Assembly (NCBI GenBank): GCA_001595385.3
Contig: LVEI03000001.1
Coordinates: forward strand, 959,501 to 1,023,500
Origin: Deltaproteobacteria bacterium GWC2_55_46
GTDB lineage: Bacteria; Desulfobacterota; GWC2-55-46
Reading direction: 5' to 3'
Length of the DNA stretch: 64,000 nucleotides
Below the pieces are notes generated by a model. It saw only the letters and a program-made list of their open reading frames with translations. It had not been told where the DNA came from and searched no databases. Below are positions 15,912 through 24,293 of the stretch, in pieces. Every line of letters begins with the position of its first letter. Position 1 is the first letter of the stretch. The translations under genes were made by a program, and so were the position numbers.

Positions 15912-17113
15912 AAGCCCCTCCCGTCCTTTTCCACGTAACCGGATACCACGCGCTTCGCGAACTCCATCGAGCACGTGAAGGCCGGTGAAATGGCGTTCAA
16001 GATATGTATGCTGTCCTCTGCCCCTTCGACGAGGAAGTCCATGACCAGCTCTTTTTTCTCCCAGTCGACCAGCTGTGGCCTTATGCCGGCCTTTGATGAA
16101 GGCTCGAGGTCACTCGAGGAAAGCCCGTTTACAAGAGAGCGCGCGTCCCTGTAGAAAAAACCCGGCAGATACTTCCCGGTCTCCGAGATGGCCACATCCC
16201 TGAACGGACGGTTCACGGCGAAAAGGGCCGCCTCACGCCCTATTATCTCAAGCGCCTCCATGCTCAACCCGGAGAGCACTCCGTAATTCTCTCTGCCGAA
16301 AGCCGGCATAGCGGTCGGCCCGGCAAATACCTCTCCCGAAGAGCTACGGGTGAAGTGCACACCAAGGAACGGGTTCCTCGGGTCAGGCACCGGATAGATA
16401 TTGCCTTTCACGAGCCTTGCCTTCTCCTCCTTGAGCCTCCTGTAGATACCCTTGAACGGGATGAGCTTGAGACCAATGCCCGCGCCGAAGGCATGCGCCA
16501 CGCGGTCGCTATAGGCACCCGCCGCGTTTATGAAGAGGCCGAAGCCTATATTGCCCATGCTTGTCCGGGCCGCGCCACGGGCCGCAAGACCCAGAAAAGA
16601 GGTCGCCGTCAGAAGCCTCACCCCGGCGGCGGCGAGGTCGGATTGCAGACAGGCAAGGACCGCTTTCGGATCGATCACGGCCGTGTCGCGGCAGAAAAGC
16701 GCTACGGAGCTGGTCCTGGCAAACGGCTCGATCTCCCCAAGCCTTGCCTCGTCTATTATCTCGACATCCGCCCCGTTCCCGGCCGCGCGCCTGTAAAGCC
16801 CCTCTATGGCCTCGGCCTCTGATTCGTTCTTCGCCACTATCACCTTGCCCGTTTCGACAAGGGGCACGCCCTTGCGCCTGCAGTACTCCTTCATGAGCCT
16901 GTTGCCGCTTGCGCAGCACTCGGCCCTCATGCTGCCGGGGCTGTAGTAGACGCCCGCGTGAAGGACACCGCTCATCCTCCCTGAGGCGTGCCTGCCGGGG
17001 GCGTCCTCCTTTTCGATGACGGTGATATCGCGATAGCCTCGCAGCGCGAGCTCCCTCGCGATCGTAAGGCCGACTATCCCTGCCCCGCATATGAGGATCT
17101 CTGTCCTGTCCAT
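15908..17113 (-). CDS. FAD-dependent L-2-hydroxyglutarate oxidase-like enzyme
   Basis: About 401 residues from the ATG at 17113, which overlaps the upstream glycosyltransferase stop by one base (TGATG). The frame continues further upstream, but only inside that neighbour. The N-terminus is ILICGAGIVGLTIARELALRG, a FAD-binding Rossmann motif, followed by GRHASGRMSGVLHAGVYY and CASGNRLMKEYC, features of LhgO and related DadA-fold oxidases. It would oxidise a 2-hydroxy acid such as L-2-hydroxyglutarate. Its place in a polysaccharide operon is unusual; it may handle a side product or a hydroxy-acid decoration of the glycan. Confidence 0.8.
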   Translation of the reverse strand: MDRTEILICGAGIVGLTIARELALRGYRDITVIEKEDAPGRHASGRMSGVLHAGVYYSPGSMRAECCASGNRLMKEYCRRKGVPLVETGKVIVAKNESEAEAIEGLYRRAAGNGADVEIIDEARLGEIEPFARTSSVALFCRDTAVIDPKAVLACLQSDLAAAGVRLLTATSFLGLAARGAARTSMGNIGFGLFINAAGAYSDRVAHAFGAGIGLKLIPFKGIYRRLKEEKARLVKGNIYPVPDPRNPFLGVHFTRSSSGEVFAGPTAMPAFGRENYGVLSGLSMEALEIIGREAALFAVNRPFRDVAISETGKYLPGFFYRDARSLVNGLSSSDLEPSSKAGIRPQLVDWEKKELVMDFLVEGAEDSIHILNAISPAFTCSMEFAKRVVSGYVEKDGRGL

Positions 17114-18234
17114 CAGGCCTCGATAAGCTCCTGGAACTCCACCCTTGGAAGCCCCGCTATATATCCCGAAATATTTTCCCTGAACTCGTCCTGCATCAAA
17201 TGAAGCTTCAGCGCCGCCCCGACAAATTCTTCTCCCCGGGGCTCTATGACAAGCCCCAGCCTGTTGTCGCTTATCACCCCGGCCATAACGCCAGCCCCCG
17301 GTGTCGTTATGACCGGAAGGAGGAACTGGAGGTAGTGAACGAGCTTGCCGGGGATCGTATACGAAGAATAGCTGTCGGGGCTTGTGAGGAGGTTCACCCC
17401 GCAAAAACAGTCCGAGACCGCCTGCGGAAGCCTATCCCTTTCAACGAACCCCAAAAGCTCCACGTGCTCCTCTATACGGAAGTCTCCGGCCATCCTCCTT
17501 ATCCTTTCATAGCCTCCGGATGGGCCTATGAACTTTAGCGCCACGTCCTGCTTCTCCCTTATCTTCTTAAGGGCCCCCATTATTATCTCAAGGCCCGAAT
17601 CCTCCCTTACGTTCCCCAGAAAACATATCTTCCTTCTCGCGCCCTTTTTGACCTCAAGCGCCTTTACCTTCATGTTGAAATGGTACAGCTCCTCTTTCCT
17701 CGCTATCGCCCTGCCCCAGAACCTGAGCCGGGCCTCTGTTATCCTGTGCGTGCTGTTGAGGACAAGGCTTGCGGACCTGCATGCCGCGTAGTCAGCCGCT
17801 ATGAAAAGCATGCCCCACAGGGACTTTTTGATCCCGGCCCCCCTCTTTTCCGGCATAAGCCAGTCGCCGGGGAGATAGACTATGCTGCCGCAGAGGCCGA
17901 ACTTCCTCAGGGCCCCCGCGATCGCGGCGGCGAACGTGTTCTCTATCCAGCACAGGCGCGGCCTGTGACGTATGCATATGGCTGTAAAAAGCCTCGCGTA
18001 AACGGCAAGGTCGAAAAGAAAAATAAGAGGTGAAAATAAATTGTTGAGCCTTTCTCCCTTGAACCTGAAAAGCCCTACCACCTGTTTGCCCTCGCCCCCG
18101 GGCATATGGACGACCTTTATCCTGCCGTCGAAGCCGAGGACAAGGACGATAGAGTCGGCGCTGTAGGCAAGGACGTCCTCTACAAGGGCGTCCGTGTCAA
18201 ACGAGTCTGTCTTGAATACGAGTATTTCGGCCAT
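17113..18234 (-). CDS. GT-B glycosyltransferase (family 4-like)
   Basis: A 373-residue two-domain protein. The C-terminal half has the GT4 pattern: ICFLGNVREDSGLEIIMGAL, then VALKFIGPSGG, HVELLGFVERDRLPQAVS and the donor-site region SSYTIPGKLVHYLQFLLPVI. The N-terminal half is divergent and includes a GDWLMPEKRG loop. It should transfer a sugar from a nucleotide donor at the cytoplasmic face. The conserved C-terminal glutamate motif is weaker than in typical GT4 enzymes, so the family assignment is good but the activity is untested. Confidence 0.8.
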   Translation of the reverse strand: MAEILVFKTDSFDTDALVEDVLAYSADSIVLVLGFDGRIKVVHMPGGEGKQVVGLFRFKGERLNNLFSPLIFLFDLAVYARLFTAICIRHRPRLCWIENTFAAAIAGALRKFGLCGSIVYLPGDWLMPEKRGAGIKKSLWGMLFIAADYAACRSASLVLNSTHRITEARLRFWGRAIARKEELYHFNMKVKALEVKKGARRKICFLGNVREDSGLEIIMGALKKIREKQDVALKFIGPSGGYERIRRMAGDFRIEEHVELLGFVERDRLPQAVSDCFCGVNLLTSPDSYSSYTIPGKLVHYLQFLLPVITTPGAGVMAGVISDNRLGLVIEPRGEEFVGAALKLHLMQDEFRENISGYIAGLPRVEFQELIEA

Positions 18235-18249
18235 GGCGTCCTGTGAGGC

Positions 18250-20004
18250 TCAGATCCCTGACGAATAGATCCTGGGGAGCATCATTCCTTTCGATTCAAA
18301 TATCGTGATATCGCCGAAAGAGCGGGAGCCCATATTCCCGGCAAAGAACCTCTTGAGCTCGCCCGCGCTCTCCCGCTCAGCGAACCTGTACCTTGGTATG
18401 GCGCTCCTGTTTACGGAGACCATGCCGATGTTATAAAGGCCCAGCAGCCGTTCGTAGCCCGCGTTTCTCAGCCCCGAATACAAGGCCTCGGTGCCTTTGC
18501 CATAGATGATGAAAGGCCTCCCGGTATTTGAGAAAACCGGGTCTACGCCGGAGTATAATCTGTCCCCGTACATCCTGAACGTCACAGCGTAATACTCTTT
18601 ATTGCCGGGAAAGGTAAGCACCCTGAAATCTCCTTTGGCGCGCTCAACGTATCGCCTTGCCTCCATGAAGCCGGGCTTGTCCCTGTATGCCAACGTCTCA
18701 ACGTCGCCGGCCCATGTGTATCCCTCAATCTCGCCCACCGCCGATTCAGGGAACAACTGCCCGGTGAAGAGCGGAACGCTGAAGAAAAGAAGGTATGCCG
18801 AGATGGCGATATCAAACGCCTTCCCGCTCTTCTTAAAGAGCCTTGTCGAGATGAGCATAAGGAGCGCCATAAGCGAGAAGAGGAATAGCACTCCGAATTT
18901 CTCTATCGGACCCTTGAAGATATTGAAGAAAGGCGCGTGCTCGAAGAGGAAGGCGTAGAGCAGGCCAAAGGGATGGCTGGTGCCTTTAGCGAGAAATGCC
19001 GCTACAAGGCACGCGAGAAAAGCGGTCAGTACTGCCAGATCCCTCCTGCCGTCTATCCGGGTAGCGGCGTACACGCCAGCTATCGCAACTGGAATGGCTG
19101 AAAAGAGCACGGCGGGCGCTGAGTTATAAAACGCCCCGAAAAAGTTCTCGTAAGGGTTTACGGTAAAGCCGGTGCGGAGCATCATCACCCTCGGCAGAAT
19201 GAGGTCGCTGCTCGATACCACAAGGTCCAGAAAAGAGCTTGCGGTCTCACCCGTGTACATCCTCGCCGCTGCCCCGGAAGAGACGAAGGAAAAGAGGTTC
19301 ACTATCCACCACGCGTTGAAAATGATGAACGACAGGAGGACGATAAGATAATTACCCGCAGCCTCCCTCAAATCGAAGCTGCCGCCTGAGGCAAACCGGG
19401 CAAGCAGAACTGAAAGCAATATCGAAAGCTGCAATATCGCCATGAGCGGCGGGTTCGTGTTGGCGAAGGCCAGCAGCGTCGATACGGCCCCGAAATAGAA
19501 AAAGAGCCTTAAGCCCTGTCCGTAAAACCTTAAGATGACCCAGAAGAAAAGCATCATGGCCGCCGGCGTTATCGCAAGCGACATGTTGAGCCTCGAAAAA
19601 TATGAGAACGAAAGCGGGTTCAGCACGAAAAAGGCCGAAAGGAGAAAGCACCTGATCGGCGTGACCTTAAGCTCTACGCAGACGAGGTAAGCGGAGGCGA
19701 ACATGAGGAAGTAGAGCGAAAAGTTCAGGACGAGCTTGACCGCCCAAACGTCCATGAAGGTCTCAAGGAGCGAGAGCATGGCCGGCAGGGGCCATACCGC
19801 CTCTACTGCGTAATTCGGCGTCCCGAGGCCGTCTTCCGACCAGGCGTAGAAATACCTTAGCACGCCTGAGTAGGAGAGATGGAAATCCCCGTCCCCTCCA
19901 AGCGGAAAGGACCCGCCGCTGAAGCTCTGGGAGATGCCTATGGCAAGAGCGAGCGAAAAGGCTGCGAAATGGAAGAACCTGTTTTCAAGCAGACCGCCGT
20001 ACAT
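18250..20004 (-). CDS. Large polytopic membrane protein, GT-C/arabinofuranosyltransferase-like
   Basis: About 584 residues with 12 or more membrane helices and a soluble tail of around 130 residues. The first loop, GGSFPLGGDGDFHLSYSG, holds acidic residues at the place of the GT-C catalytic loop. The tail includes FRVLTFPGNKEYYAV and YGDRLYSGVDPVF, similar to periplasmic tails of YfhO-like proteins. It probably uses a polyprenyl-phosphate sugar. The ATG at 20004 lies just after the methyltransferase stop behind a GAGG; an ATG at 20025 would overlap that gene by 16 bases and lacks a ribosome site. Confidence 0.68.
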   Translation of the reverse strand: MYGGLLENRFFHFAAFSLALAIGISQSFSGGSFPLGGDGDFHLSYSGVLRYFYAWSEDGLGTPNYAVEAVWPLPAMLSLLETFMDVWAVKLVLNFSLYFLMFASAYLVCVELKVTPIRCFLLSAFFVLNPLSFSYFSRLNMSLAITPAAMMLFFWVILRFYGQGLRLFFYFGAVSTLLAFANTNPPLMAILQLSILLSVLLARFASGGSFDLREAAGNYLIVLLSFIIFNAWWIVNLFSFVSSGAAARMYTGETASSFLDLVVSSSDLILPRVMMLRTGFTVNPYENFFGAFYNSAPAVLFSAIPVAIAGVYAATRIDGRRDLAVLTAFLACLVAAFLAKGTSHPFGLLYAFLFEHAPFFNIFKGPIEKFGVLFLFSLMALLMLISTRLFKKSGKAFDIAISAYLLFFSVPLFTGQLFPESAVGEIEGYTWAGDVETLAYRDKPGFMEARRYVERAKGDFRVLTFPGNKEYYAVTFRMYGDRLYSGVDPVFSNTGRPFIIYGKGTEALYSGLRNAGYERLLGLYNIGMVSVNRSAIPRYRFAERESAGELKRFFAGNMGSRSFGDITIFESKGMMLPRIYSSGI

Positions 20005-20009
20005 CGACC

Positions 20010-20633
20010 TCAGACCTTCCTGCATTCGAATATGGCATTATGGAAAAGCGGCAGGGACAGAAAACGGGTAAAGCCGTACCACCCTGTAACGCCGTAAAAG
20101 ACCCTGTGCGCCCGTATGACCCTGAACCCGGAGAGAGCGAGAAGACCCCTTAGCTCGCTGAAGGTATATTCCCTCACATGCCTGGCGTAAGGGTCGCCCT
20201 CTTTTTCCTCGCCATATGGGAACTTCCTCCTTCCAATGATGCTCAGCAGGACCCCATAGGGCCTGTTCCTGTTCGGGGTCGAGATGACCAGCACGCCGTC
20301 CTTCTTTAGGACCCTCCTCATCTCTCCAAGCAGGGACCACGGCGCGGCGAGGTGCTCTATCACGTCAAAAGAGAGCACAAGGTCAAAAGATGCGTCAGGG
20401 TACGGCAGCCCCTGCTCCATGATGTCAGCGGTCCTGTGCCTTATTCTCCTCGACGTTTCGGGCGCGAGCCAGTCCTTGAAATCGACCCCGCATACCTTTC
20501 TCGTCCCGTCATCGAACAAAAGGGTACGCGTCCCGTCACCGCAGCCGACGTCGAGAAAATCGATCTTCTCCCGGTGTCTACCGGAAACTTCCGAAAGCAC
20601 CTTCCTTATGGCGTCCATATGCCGTCTTATCAT
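20010..20633 (-). CDS. Class I SAM-dependent methyltransferase
   Basis: A 207-residue Rossmann-fold methyltransferase. Motif I is FLDVGCGDGTRTLLF (residues about 25-39), followed by VCGVDFKDW, LVLSFDVIEHLAAPWSLLGE (motif II/III) and KKDGVLVISTPNRNRP. It is most like UbiG/Coq3-type small-molecule methyltransferases found in glycan clusters, where they methylate sugar hydroxyls or end groups. It begins with an ATGA overlap on the stop of the radical SAM gene. The acceptor is unknown. Confidence 0.82.
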   Translation of the reverse strand: MIRRHMDAIRKVLSEVSGRHREKIDFLDVGCGDGTRTLLFDDGTRKVCGVDFKDWLAPETSRRIRHRTADIMEQGLPYPDASFDLVLSFDVIEHLAAPWSLLGEMRRVLKKDGVLVISTPNRNRPYGVLLSIIGRRKFPYGEEKEGDPYARHVREYTFSELRGLLALSGFRVIRAHRVFYGVTGWYGFTRFLSLPLFHNAIFECRKV

Positions 20634-22105
20634 CTGACCTGCTTCAGGTACTCCTTCGCGAGGTCTTTTATCCCCAGGAAGTACTCCCTTTTCTTCCTGC
20701 TCATTACGACCCTCTTAAGGTACCCCGGCGACAGGTAATCTGGCAGGAACGTAAAGATGGAGTTGTACTTCTTGTGGTTCCTATAATAAAAATCCGCGAA
20801 GTCCATGGAGTGCGCCGCGAAACGGAACCTCTCTTCTTTCACGAGCTTAAGGGGCGGCTCGCCGAGCATCCAGTACTCTGAGGGCTTGAGCCCGAGCCCC
20901 GAATCGTTATATATCTCTGTCCCGATATAAGGGATAAAGACGTTGAACGATGTGACCGATGGCTTTATATCGTCCAGGAGCCTCAACGTGTCGTTCACCT
21001 CGACCTCGGTCTCCCCGGGCACGTTCACGAGTATGTTGGCGAAGGTGCGCATGCCTATCTTCCTGCAGGCCCGGAATACCTCCTTTGTCTGCCCCACGCT
21101 GATCCCTTTTTTAAGCCTCTTTAAGACCGTCTCTGACCCGGACTCGACCCCGAGGTCGACCTGCACGCAGCCCGCTTTCTTCATCTTGGCCAGGACAGCC
21201 TCGTTCAGGCTGTTTATCCTTGCCGAGCAGCTCCAGACAAGGTTGAGCTTGCGCTTCAAAAGCTCATCGCATATCCCGGAGACCAGGTCGCGCCGGAGGG
21301 TAAAATTGTCGTCTATGAAATAGAACGAATCTATGCCGTACCGTTCCTTCAATAGCTCTATCTCGTCCGCGACGTTCGCGGCGGTCCTGCACCGAAGCGA
21401 CTTGCCGGGGGCCATGGTCTTGCGTAGCTCGGCGCTCACGCAGAAGGTGCACAGGGACGGGCAACCCCTTCCGACCAGGAGATAGAACGAAGACAGGAAA
21501 AGGCCCCTTACCGCGTACGGGTTGGGCGCCGTGTACCAGTTCATGTCGACCTTGTCATAGGCCGGCATGGCAAGAGAGTCGAGGTCGTGCAGCAGCGGCC
21601 TCGCGGGGGTCTCCTGATAGCCGCCGCCCTGGTCCTGAAAGGCTATCCCCTTGATCTTCCCGTGCCCTTTGCCACAGTCAAGCAGCTCGCGGCAGAGCTC
21701 CGGGAACGTCTCCTCTCCTTCGCCTATTACGGCGAAGTCCACGGGGCTTCCGGGGAAGAAGAAGTCCTGCGGCTTTAAGGTGGCGTGTACGCCCCCGACG
21801 ACTATCTTTATCCCGCTCAGGCGCTCCTTTATCCTGGCGGCGAGATAGAGAGCGTCGTTGAATTCGGGGGTGAAGCAGGAGATCCCGGCGATCCTGGGCT
21901 TCTCCCTTTCGATCGCGCCGAGTATCTCATCGACCACCTCTGTCTTCCTCTGCCCCGACACATCGGAGAAAGAGATAGGGTCGATGATCGACGAGCTTAT
22001 ACCGCCTCTTTCGAGAGCGGAGGCAAGGTACATAAGCGCCAAAGGCGGCCTGTGGTGGTTGTATGCCCTTTTGGGCGGAGAGATAAGGCAGACCTCAGTC
22101 CCCAT
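20630..22105 (-). CDS. B12-binding-domain radical SAM protein B
   Basis: A 491-residue protein with an N-terminal B12-binding-like domain (VCLISPPKRAYNHHRPPLAL, VGGVHATLKPQDF, DFAVIGEGEETFPEL) and a radical SAM domain with the cluster motif GRGCPSLCTFCVS. VQVDLGVESGSETVLKRLKKG is the conserved segment downstream. It is a relative of the other radical SAM gene ending at 7809 but differs clearly in sequence. Enzymes of this architecture often methylate carbon or phosphorus centres. It overlaps both methyltransferase neighbours by 4 and 11 bases, suggesting joint modification of one substrate. Confidence 0.85.
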   Translation of the reverse strand: MGTEVCLISPPKRAYNHHRPPLALMYLASALERGGISSSIIDPISFSDVSGQRKTEVVDEILGAIEREKPRIAGISCFTPEFNDALYLAARIKERLSGIKIVVGGVHATLKPQDFFFPGSPVDFAVIGEGEETFPELCRELLDCGKGHGKIKGIAFQDQGGGYQETPARPLLHDLDSLAMPAYDKVDMNWYTAPNPYAVRGLFLSSFYLLVGRGCPSLCTFCVSAELRKTMAPGKSLRCRTAANVADEIELLKERYGIDSFYFIDDNFTLRRDLVSGICDELLKRKLNLVWSCSARINSLNEAVLAKMKKAGCVQVDLGVESGSETVLKRLKKGISVGQTKEVFRACRKIGMRTFANILVNVPGETEVEVNDTLRLLDDIKPSVTSFNVFIPYIGTEIYNDSGLGLKPSEYWMLGEPPLKLVKEERFRFAAHSMDFADFYYRNHKKYNSIFTFLPDYLSPGYLKRVVMSRKKREYFLGIKDLAKEYLKQVR

Positions 22106-23060
22106 TTTTCTTGTCCTTTCTGCATATGATGAACATCGTCTCCGAGGCTTTCATGACTGACAATACCGGCTTGGCCCCGAGCGAAAGCGCCAGGACTACA
22201 GGCGCGAGGGCTATCTTCATCGACCTGGGCCTCAACGCGCCGGTAACGCTGTGGTAAAGGTCGAGCGGGTACTCCATGACAGGGTAAGAGACCTTGACGG
22301 GTTTGAGGCCGGCCTTCATGAGCGCGAAAGACGCGCTCTCGCTGTCGTAATGGAAGAGGTGCCTTGGCGCATCGAGGTGGAACCACCTGTTCCCGCCTAG
22401 CGCAAAGCCCGCGCCTTTGATATTCGGGATGCCCAGCACAAATACCCCGTTCGGGGCGAGCACCCTCCGTGCCTCTTTCAGAAGCCTTACCGGGTCAGAC
22501 GCGTGCTCGAGCACATGCCACATGGTAACAGCGTCGAAATGCCCTTCCGGGAAGCCGCACTGGCAGAGCTCGCTTCTGAAGACCCTGATGCCCTTCGCCT
22601 TTGTAAGCTTATGCCCTGCCGCGCTCGGCTCTACCCCGTATGCCTTCCAGCCCTTCCTCCCAATGAAACTCTCAAGGAAGCTCCCGTCCCCGCAGCCCAC
22701 GTCAAGTATCCTGCCGCCTCTTGCGAACCGCTCTATGAGGGCCCGTTTCCTTGCGTTCGAGAAGCTTGTGAACGCCTTCTCAAGTGTAGCCAAAACCCCG
22801 GCACGCCTGTAGTATCCCCTGTCATAGCAGGCCTTGAGCCTGGATGCTTCCGGACAGGGGTCGATGTATATGATGCGGCAACCCCTGCACCGCACTAACC
22901 TGAAGAGCTCGCCAGACAAGAGACAAGCGCCGTGCGCGTCGGGGGCCTCGATGACCGGCTCTGGCGCTTGTCTGGAACCGCACAGGACGCACCGGCCTTC
23001 CACCCTGCCGTCAGCCGCAAAACCATCATGGGTCTCTCCATTCAAGGAAACGCACCTCAT
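22095..23060 (-). CDS. SAM methyltransferase with N-terminal zinc-finger-like domain
   Basis: About 321 residues from the ATG at 23060, which makes an ATGA overlap with the glycosyltransferase stop; an alternative at 23096 would overlap by 40 bases. The N-terminus has CVLCGSRQ and VRCRGCRIIYIDP, two Cys pairs forming a likely zinc site. Then comes motif I ILDVGCGDGSFLESF, and WHVLEHASDPVRLLKEARR with LAPNGVFVLGIPN. This architecture is common among methyltransferases in surface-polysaccharide loci. A hydrophobic C-terminal stretch may associate it with the membrane. Confidence 0.83.
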   Translation of the reverse strand: MRCVSLNGETHDGFAADGRVEGRCVLCGSRQAPEPVIEAPDAHGACLLSGELFRLVRCRGCRIIYIDPCPEASRLKACYDRGYYRRAGVLATLEKAFTSFSNARKRALIERFARGGRILDVGCGDGSFLESFIGRKGWKAYGVEPSAAGHKLTKAKGIRVFRSELCQCGFPEGHFDAVTMWHVLEHASDPVRLLKEARRVLAPNGVFVLGIPNIKGAGFALGGNRWFHLDAPRHLFHYDSESASFALMKAGLKPVKVSYPVMEYPLDLYHSVTGALRPRSMKIALAPVVLALSLGAKPVLSVMKASETMFIICRKDKKNGD

Positions 23061-24292
23061 GGGTTCTGCCCCATATAGCGCTCGACTATAGACCACGCAT
23101 TCGCCTCCGAGAAGCGCTCAAGGGCGTAGCCCCGCGCGCGCGATTGCATCTCGGCGAGCCTTAAAGGTGACCTGCAGAGCGCCTCGATCGCGCGGACCAG
23201 CTCAGCTGCTGAAGGTTCGACGAGCACGCCGACAGAGCTGTCGATGGCCTCCGGTATGCCGCCTTTTCTTGAAGCCACGACCGGCGTGCCGCATGAAAGC
23301 GCTTCTATGATCACCCTTCCGAAGCCCTCTTCGTTCTTCGACGGCACGCAGAGGATATCGGCCGCGCTGTAGTGCAGTGGGAGCATCCTGTTGGCGACCT
23401 TTCCCCTGAATATGATGTTACCGGCCTTCTCGGCGGCCGACCTTATCTCCCCGGCGAGCGGCCCGTCCCCTATGAAGACGAAATCGATATCACCAAGGCT
23501 CTTTGCGGCCTCAAGGAGAAGCTCCATGCCCTTGACCTCGATAAACCTGCCGACGAAAAGTACGACGGGCCTTTCATCCAGCCCAAGGCTTCTTTTAGCC
23601 TCGTCCCTGGACACGGGCCTGAACGTATCCTGGTCCACCCAGTAGGTATAGGTAGAGACAATGCCCTCTTTGACCCCGATGCTCACCATCTCTTTTTTAG
23701 ATGCCCTTGAAAGCGCGAGCACGGCCTCGGCCCCGGAAAGCGTCCACCTCACGGCCCTGGCTGTAAATGACCCCGGCTTAAAGCCGTATACCGCGTGCGT
23801 GCTGGCCATGTAGCGCTTGCCGAAGAGCCGGCATAGGAGCCTTGCCACAAAGGCGGCGTTAAAGCCCTGCGCGTGGACTATATCTATCGAACGCCACTTG
23901 AAGGCGAGAAAGACAGCTGTCCAGATGAAGAGCCAGGGGGTTATATAAAGGAACTCGAGCAGCGGATATTTCTCGAGCTTATGAAACAGGCCCATCCCTA
24001 TCCACGGGACCCGTATTACCGATACGTTCCCGTCGGCCTCAAGATATTTCCCCTTCGCGCGGGTGGTTATGGGCTGAAAGGCAAGTATCGAAACGCCAAG
24101 GCGCCCGTCTTTTCTCAGGAACGATGCGAGATCCTTAAGGTGCGTTTCCACCCCTCCGATGTTAGGCTCGTAGAAAGGCGTGAGTATAAGCACGCCTGGC
24201 GCGTTTTCATGTAAAAGACCCGCCGCCGGCATGCCCTGGGCCGGCACCTTCTCTTCGTTATCCCTTGAAATTATATTCGATGAGATAGCCAT
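23057..24292 (-). CDS. Family 4 glycosyltransferase
   Basis: A 411-residue GT-B enzyme. The acceptor domain has TPFYEPNIGGVETHLKDLASFL; the donor domain has VVLFVGRFIEVKGMELLLEA, FVFIGDGPLAGE and the EX7E motif region EEGFGRVIIEALSCGTPVVAS. A hydrophobic stretch near residues 105-130 (WLFIWTAVFLAF) suggests monotopic membrane attachment. These are standard for retaining GT4 enzymes that add hexoses to lipid-linked oligosaccharides. It is second in the operon, following the flippase by one base. Confidence 0.88.
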   Translation of the reverse strand: MAISSNIISRDNEEKVPAQGMPAAGLLHENAPGVLILTPFYEPNIGGVETHLKDLASFLRKDGRLGVSILAFQPITTRAKGKYLEADGNVSVIRVPWIGMGLFHKLEKYPLLEFLYITPWLFIWTAVFLAFKWRSIDIVHAQGFNAAFVARLLCRLFGKRYMASTHAVYGFKPGSFTARAVRWTLSGAEAVLALSRASKKEMVSIGVKEGIVSTYTYWVDQDTFRPVSRDEAKRSLGLDERPVVLFVGRFIEVKGMELLLEAAKSLGDIDFVFIGDGPLAGEIRSAAEKAGNIIFRGKVANRMLPLHYSAADILCVPSKNEEGFGRVIIEALSCGTPVVASRKGGIPEAIDSSVGVLVEPSAAELVRAIEALCRSPLRLAEMQSRARGYALERFSEANAWSIVERYMGQNP

Positions 24293-24293
24293 C

